From positions 339-10,396 of the forward strand of contig DFBP01000092.1 of assembly GCA_002366685.1 (NCBI GenBank): DNA of 10,058 bases, written 5' to 3'. This stretch comes from Rhodobacterales bacterium UBA3077. GTDB lineage: Bacteria; Pseudomonadota; Alphaproteobacteria; Rhodobacterales; Rhodobacteraceae. Numbering within the stretch: the first letter of the stretch is position 1; each line of letters opens with the position of its first letter. Both the position numbers and the translations under genes were made by a program. Under the pieces are notes generated by a model. It saw nothing but the letters and a program-made list of their open reading frames with translations, was not told the DNA's origin and did no database searches. Positions 6,519-10,058 of the stretch are shown piece by piece.

Positions 6519-6547
6519 TTTCCCCCTGCATGTTGCCGCTATATAGT
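6519..6547 (+). promoter_or_regulatory. Candidate promoter of sdaA
   Basis: TATAGT (6542-6547) is a five-of-six match to the -10 consensus and lies 17 nt after TTTCCC (6519-6524), a weak -35. The A/T-rich stretch 6541-6554 stands out from the GC-rich surroundings. Transcription would begin near 6554, leaving a leader of about 25 nt before the sdaA ATG. Confidence 0.45.
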
Positions 6548-6566
6548 GATAATACGGCAAAAACCC

Positions 6567-6572
6567 AAGGGG
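6567..6572 (+). promoter_or_regulatory. Ribosome binding site that sets the sdaA start
   Basis: AAGGGG, 6 nt before the ATG at 6579. The same frame is open back to 5949, but that part is antisense to rpiA and unrelated to the family. Confidence 0.8.
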
Positions 6573-6578
6573 AAAGCC

Positions 6579-7970
6579 ATGTTTCTCAGCATCTTCGATG
6601 TGTTCAAAATCGGTGTAGGCCCGTCCTCGTCACACACGGTTGGCCCGATGGTCGCTGCGGGTCGATTTCTCATCCTGCTGCGCGAGGGCCGGGAGGTGGT
6701 GCCGGGTGCCGGAACCCTTGCCCGCTTGGGCTGCACGCTGCATGGCTCGCTGGCCTTCACCGGCAAAGGCCACGCGACTGATCGCGCTGTAACGCTTGGG
6801 TTTGCCGGCTTCAATCCCGCAAGTTTTGACCCCGAAAAAGCCGCCGAAGCCGAACACGAGATCGCCCAGCGCGGCACTGTGTCGCCCGAAGGTCTCGGCA
6901 CCCTGCGCTACCTTCAGGCGGATGACCTGAAGTTCGACTATGAAACCACCCTGCCCGGCCATGCCAACGGCATGGTGCTTTCGGCCTTCGATAGTTCCGG
7001 CAATCTTTATGCGCGCGAGACCTATTACTCGACCGGCGGCGGTTTTGTGCTAACCGAAAGCGAATTGGCCGGAAACGAACTCACAGCCGAAGAACCTTCC
7101 TCCTCCTATCCGTTTCGCTCCGCCGACGAAATGTTGGCTATGGCCCAAAGCAGCGGCAAGTCTATCGCCCGTATGAAGCTCGAAAACGAGCTCCACCACA
7201 TGAGCCGTGAAGCCCTGTCTTCCGGCTTGGAACGCGTATGGAAAGTGATGAATTCCAGCATTGAGCGCGGTTTTGCCACCGAAGGCATCCTCCCCGGTGG
7301 GCTCAACATGAAACGCCGGGCAAAAGACATCCATGAGGCTCTGCAAGCCGAACAAGGCACCAACATGGCCGCGCCTCACACTATTAATGACTGGATCAGT
7401 GTTTACGCCATCGCCGTGAATGAAGAAAACGCCGCTGGTGGCCAAGTGGTCACCGCACCCACCAATGGGGCTGCGGGCGTCCTCCCCGCTACCCTGCGCT
7501 ACTATCTGGACCACGTGCCCACCGCGCGCTCAGAAATGATCGAAACCTTTTTGCTCACCGCGGCTGCCATTGGCGGAATCATCAAAGCGAACGCCTCAAT
7601 CTCGGGGGCCGAAGTCGGCTGCCAAGGTGAGGTCGGCTCCGCCAGCGCCATGGCCGCTGCCGGTCTGTGCGCCGCCCTCGGTGGCACCCCGCAACAGGTC
7701 GAAAATGCCGCCGAGATCGCGCTGGAGCATCATTTAGGCATGACCTGCGACCCCGTCAAAGGCCTCGTTCAGGCACCGTGCATAGAGCGCAATGGACTTG
7801 GCGCAATCAAAGCCGTATCCGCTGCGTCGCTGGCATTGCGGGGGGATGGCACCCACCTTGTCAGCCTTGATGCCTGCATCGAAACCATGCGTCAAACCGG
7901 CCGTGATATGAACCACAAATACAAAGAAACCTCGCTCGGAGGGCTGGCGGTCAACGTGCCGGAATGCTAG
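6579..7970 (+). CDS. sdaA: L-serine ammonia-lyase (L-serine dehydratase), iron-sulphur, single-chain type
   Basis: Converts L-serine to pyruvate and ammonia with a [4Fe-4S] cluster; cytoplasmic. The 463-residue length fits the single-chain SdaA/SdaB type. The N-terminal beta domain begins FKIGVGPSSSHTVGPM (residues 9-24). The catalytic alpha domain has GGQVVTAPTNGAAGVLPA (287-304), SISGAEVGCQGEVGSASA (340-357), EHHLGMTCDPVKGLVQAPC (383-401) and IERN. Cluster ligands are expected at Cys348, Cys390 and Cys401, matching Cys343, Cys385 and Cys396 of the Legionella enzyme with a constant offset of 5. The very last residue is Cys463, matching the C-terminal Cys458 that supplies the fourth ligand in that enzyme. 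The start is fixed by AAGGGG 6 nt upstream and by the conserved MFLSIFDVFKIG N-terminus. A glycosyltransferase gene follows after 22 nt. Confidence 0.97.
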   Translation: MFLSIFDVFKIGVGPSSSHTVGPMVAAGRFLILLREGREVVPGAGTLARLGCTLHGSLAFTGKGHATDRAVTLGFAGFNPASFDPEKAAEAEHEIAQRGTVSPEGLGTLRYLQADDLKFDYETTLPGHANGMVLSAFDSSGNLYARETYYSTGGGFVLTESELAGNELTAEEPSSSYPFRSADEMLAMAQSSGKSIARMKLENELHHMSREALSSGLERVWKVMNSSIERGFATEGILPGGLNMKRRAKDIHEALQAEQGTNMAAPHTINDWISVYAIAVNEENAAGGQVVTAPTNGAAGVLPATLRYYLDHVPTARSEMIETFLLTAAAIGGIIKANASISGAEVGCQGEVGSASAMAAAGLCAALGGTPQQVENAAEIALEHHLGMTCDPVKGLVQAPCIERNGLGAIKAVSAASLALRGDGTHLVSLDACIETMRQTGRDMNHKYKETSLGGLAVNVPEC

Positions 7971-7992
7971 CTTTGCTAAAAAAGGCGAGCGC

Positions 7993-9585
7993 ATGATACC
8001 CAAAATTATTCACCAGACATGGAAGGATGAAAACCTTCCGGTTCCGGCCTCGATGCCGCAAAGCTGGCGCGCGCAAAATCCCGATTGGGAATACCGTTTC
8101 TGGACGGATGCGCAGCTCGCCGAATTTGTAAAAGCAGAGTATCCAGAGCTCTGGCCGCTTTATGAGGCCGCCCCCAAACCGGTGATGCGGGCCGATATCG
8201 CCCGCTACCTGCTCTTGCACCATTTCGGCGGGCTCTATGCCGATATTGACACCACCTGCCTTGCCCCGCTTGCCGCGATTGAAGGTGAATCCCGCGTGAT
8301 CCTCTCACAGGAACCTTCCGAGCATTGGCCCCCGCACACCCTCCCGCGCGCCCTCCCTTTTATGGTCTTCAACGGCACAATCGCCAGTCCGCAAGGGCAC
8401 CCGTTTTGGCTTCATGTGATCGAAACCTTGAAAGCCTGCCAGCACGCCAAAAAAGTGCTCGAGGCGACAGGCCCGCTTATGTTCACCGGCGCTGTGCTGA
8501 GCTACCCCGAGCAAAGCGAACTCGCGCTCCACTCCTGCCACCTGTTTAACGTTGATACAAAGGACGGCACGCCAAGTGCCGACACCGAATTCGGCCCGCT
8601 GGCCCCACTGCGCATATCCACCCACCACTGGGAAGGCACGTGGTTCAACAAGCCCCGCTTTGACCCTCTCAAGGCGCTCCGGGATGTTATTTTTAAAGGC
8701 ATTTATCACATAACCCGCGGTAAATTCCTCTCGGAAGCGGATGCCCGTGCGATGCTTGACAAACCCCTTCTCGAAACGCCGCTCCCCCCCTATGACCCAA
8801 GCCAACTCCCTACCATTTCCATCCTCATTCCGCTGCGGGATGCCGCACCTTACCTTCCGCGCTGTTTCGAGCTGCTCGATGCGCTTGACTACCCCAAAGA
8901 CCTGATCAAAGTCACCTTCTGCGAAGGCGAAAGTCGTGACAACACCGTCACGCTCCTGAACGAACTTATTGCGCCCCGCATGGCCAGCTATCGCGGCCTT
9001 CAGGTCACCCATTTCACCACCAAAGTGAATATCCCGCGCCGCAATCGCTGGCGCCCCGAGTTGCAAAAAAAGCGCCGCGCCGCCATTGCCCGTGTGCGTA
9101 ATCATCTGATCACGGAAGGGGTTGACGAAACCGATGACTGGGCGCTCTGGATTGATGTGGATGTCTGCGACTACCCGAGCGATATTCTGCACACCTTGCT
9201 CAAAACCAATGCCAAAATCGTCACCCCCGATTGTACCAAAACCCCCGGTGGTCCGAGCTATGATATGAACGCCTTCCTCGATATAGGCAGCCCTAAATCA
9301 GCCAGCTATTACCGGCGCGCTGTTGGAGGAATTTTCCAACCTCCCGCAAACTATTACTGGCGCTGTCATTTGCATGATCTGCGCTACCTGCCGCGGGTTC
9401 CGCTTTCGTCGGTCGGCGGCACAATGCTGCTGGTGCATAGCTCTGTCCACCGCGCGGGCCTCACCTTCCCCGAACTTCCCTATGGCGACTTGCTGGAAAC
9501 CGAAGCCTTTGGCAAATGGGCCTGCGATATGGGAATTTCCCCTATAGGTTTACCCCAAGTCGAGATACAACACGTCAATGAATAG
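7993..9585 (+). CDS. Two-domain glycosyltransferase: GT32/OCH1-like plus Anp1/Mnn9 (GT62)-like
   Basis: A 530-residue protein with two apparent glycosyltransferase modules. Residues 1-240 look like the DXD sugar-binding/OCH1 (GT32) type: IPKIIHQTWKD at the N-terminus, NPDWEYRFWTD (29-39), and RADIARYLLLHHFGG (66-80) leading to LYADIDTTCL with Asp84-x-Asp86. Residues 274-530 resemble the fungal Anp1/Mnn9/Van1 (GT62) alpha-mannosyltransferases: ISILIPLRDAAPYLP (275-289), CEGESRDNT (310-318), RVRNHLI (367-373), DDWALWIDVDVCDYPSDIL (381-399, DxD at 388-390), GGTMLLVHSSVHRAGLTFP (475-493) and LLETEAFGKWACDMG. No signal peptide or membrane helix is visible, so it is probably cytosolic or peripheral. 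The donor and acceptor are unknown; mannose is an inference from the GT62 likeness. AAGG lies 8 nt before the ATG. Confidence 0.82.
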   Translation: MIPKIIHQTWKDENLPVPASMPQSWRAQNPDWEYRFWTDAQLAEFVKAEYPELWPLYEAAPKPVMRADIARYLLLHHFGGLYADIDTTCLAPLAAIEGESRVILSQEPSEHWPPHTLPRALPFMVFNGTIASPQGHPFWLHVIETLKACQHAKKVLEATGPLMFTGAVLSYPEQSELALHSCHLFNVDTKDGTPSADTEFGPLAPLRISTHHWEGTWFNKPRFDPLKALRDVIFKGIYHITRGKFLSEADARAMLDKPLLETPLPPYDPSQLPTISILIPLRDAAPYLPRCFELLDALDYPKDLIKVTFCEGESRDNTVTLLNELIAPRMASYRGLQVTHFTTKVNIPRRNRWRPELQKKRRAAIARVRNHLITEGVDETDDWALWIDVDVCDYPSDILHTLLKTNAKIVTPDCTKTPGGPSYDMNAFLDIGSPKSASYYRRAVGGIFQPPANYYWRCHLHDLRYLPRVPLSSVGGTMLLVHSSVHRAGLTFPELPYGDLLETEAFGKWACDMGISPIGLPQVEIQHVNE

Positions 9586-9606
9586 CCCCCATCCAAAGGC
9601 AAACCC

Positions 9607-10058
9607 ATGAAACGCTCCGAAATCAACCTGATCCTCGCCGAGGGCGAAGCCTTCATCCGCTCGTTCGGCTTTGAGCTTCCCCCTTTTGCCAGATGGTCCC
9701 CCGAGGAGTTGCGCAGCAAAGGTGCTGCGGCTGAGGGCATTATCAACGCCCGCCTCGGCTGGGATATCACCGATTACGGCCAAGGCGATTTCGCCAATCT
9801 AGGCCTGTTCCTTTTTACCGTCCGCAACGGCTCGCTGGCAGATCTGCAAGCCGGTGGTGGCATGTGCTACGCTGAAAAAATCATGATCTCGCGCCAAGAT
9901 CAAATCTCCCCCATGCACCGCCATATTGTGAAAGCCGAAGATATCATCAACCGGGGCGGCGCCAAGCTGGCGCTCAAAATGTATAGCTCCGACGCGGCCG
10001 GAAATATCGACAAGTCAGCCGATGTTATTGTCGCCACCGACGGCCTCACCCGCACCCT
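9607..10058 (+). CDS. D-lyxose/D-mannose ketol-isomerase family protein (5' part only)
   Basis: The first 150 residues are present; the frame runs off the right edge. They match the D-lyxose ketol-isomerase family (PF07385, cupin fold): MKRSEINLIL at the N-terminus, ELPPFARWSPEE (23-34), NARLGWDITDYGQGDF (47-62), GLFLFTVRNGS (66-76) and the metal-site region SPMHRHIVKAEDIINRGG (101-118). Probable metal ligands are His104, His106 and Glu111, with Lys109 nearby; a further histidine would lie past the window edge. Family members interconvert D-lyxose with D-xylulose and D-mannose with D-fructose using a divalent metal. AAAGG lies 7 nt before the ATG. It follows the glycosyltransferase by 21 nt, so it is probably in the same transcript. 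The true in vivo substrate is not determined here. Confidence 0.9.
   Translation, partial: MKRSEINLILAEGEAFIRSFGFELPPFARWSPEELRSKGAAAEGIINARLGWDITDYGQGDFANLGLFLFTVRNGSLADLQAGGGMCYAEKIMISRQDQISPMHRHIVKAEDIINRGGAKLALKMYSSDAAGNIDKSADVIVATDGLTRT

Noticed and set aside
5949..6578. In-frame 210-codon upstream extension of sdaA
   Set aside because: It runs antisense to rpiA, is rich in Ser/Thr/Pro without family likeness, and the AAGGGG site plus the conserved SdaA N-terminus fix the start at 6579.
7968..7986. Small TAGC/GCTA stem after sdaA as a terminator
   Set aside because: The stem is only 4 bp and is followed by an A-run, not a T-run, on the coding strand. The next gene starts 22 nt later with its own ribosome binding site, which suggests readthrough.
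8305..9192. Minus-strand frame of 295 codons opposite the glycosyltransferase
   Set aside because: It is antisense to a frame with clear family motifs on the plus strand, and its translation shows no domain or good ribosome binding site.
1..10058. Search for mobile elements, CRISPR arrays, tRNA or rRNA genes and defence genes
   Set aside because: By eye I saw no transposase or integrase motifs, regularly spaced repeats, tRNA-like cloverleaf sequences or rRNA segments. The window is filled by recognisable chromosomal genes with short gaps.

Overview
The window looks like ordinary chromosome of an alphaproteobacterium, probably of the Rhodobacterales/Roseobacter group. This is an inference from moderately high GC, the character of the proteins (plant/alphaproteobacterial-type glutathione reductase, one-domain YggT, single-chain iron-sulphur serine dehydratase) and compact operons with overlapping start and stop codons. 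No rRNA, tRNA, CRISPR array, insertion sequence, integrase or phage gene was seen. The window cuts through one gene at each end.

Left block (1-3487, all on the minus strand, so read right to left): a 4HBT-like acyl-CoA thioesterase, then after a 91-bp gap a UMF1/Atg22-type major facilitator transporter, the penicillin-insensitive murein endopeptidase MepA, and an exported esterase-like protein of the phytase-like family that leaves the window. The last three are joined by two 4-base ATGA overlaps and are probably one transcript. The gap before the transporter holds a good candidate promoter whose -10 box lies in the loop of an inverted repeat.

Centre (3642-6466): a divergent promoter region separates the thioesterase from a rightward pair, a YggT-family membrane protein and a small cupin. 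These converge on a leftward rpiA-gor operon (ribose-5-phosphate isomerase A, then glutathione reductase, 1 nt apart). The convergent junction is only 9 nt, and a palindrome there contains the gor stop codon and could terminate both transcripts. rpiA belongs to the pentose phosphate pathway, which makes NADPH, and glutathione reductase uses NADPH, so the pairing is metabolically sensible.

Right block (6579-10058, plus strand): a 112-bp divergent region with short repeats leads to sdaA (L-serine dehydratase), a two-domain glycosyltransferase, and the start of a D-lyxose/D-mannose-type sugar isomerase, spaced by 22 and 21 bp. The glycosyltransferase is the most unusual gene here. Its N-terminal half is a GT32/OCH1-like domain and its C-terminal half resembles fungal Anp1/Mnn9 (GT62) mannosyltransferases; both keep a DxD motif. 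A sugar isomerase able to act on mannose directly downstream makes a mannose link worth testing. I saw no clearly new multi-gene system; the rest is recognisable housekeeping and envelope metabolism.
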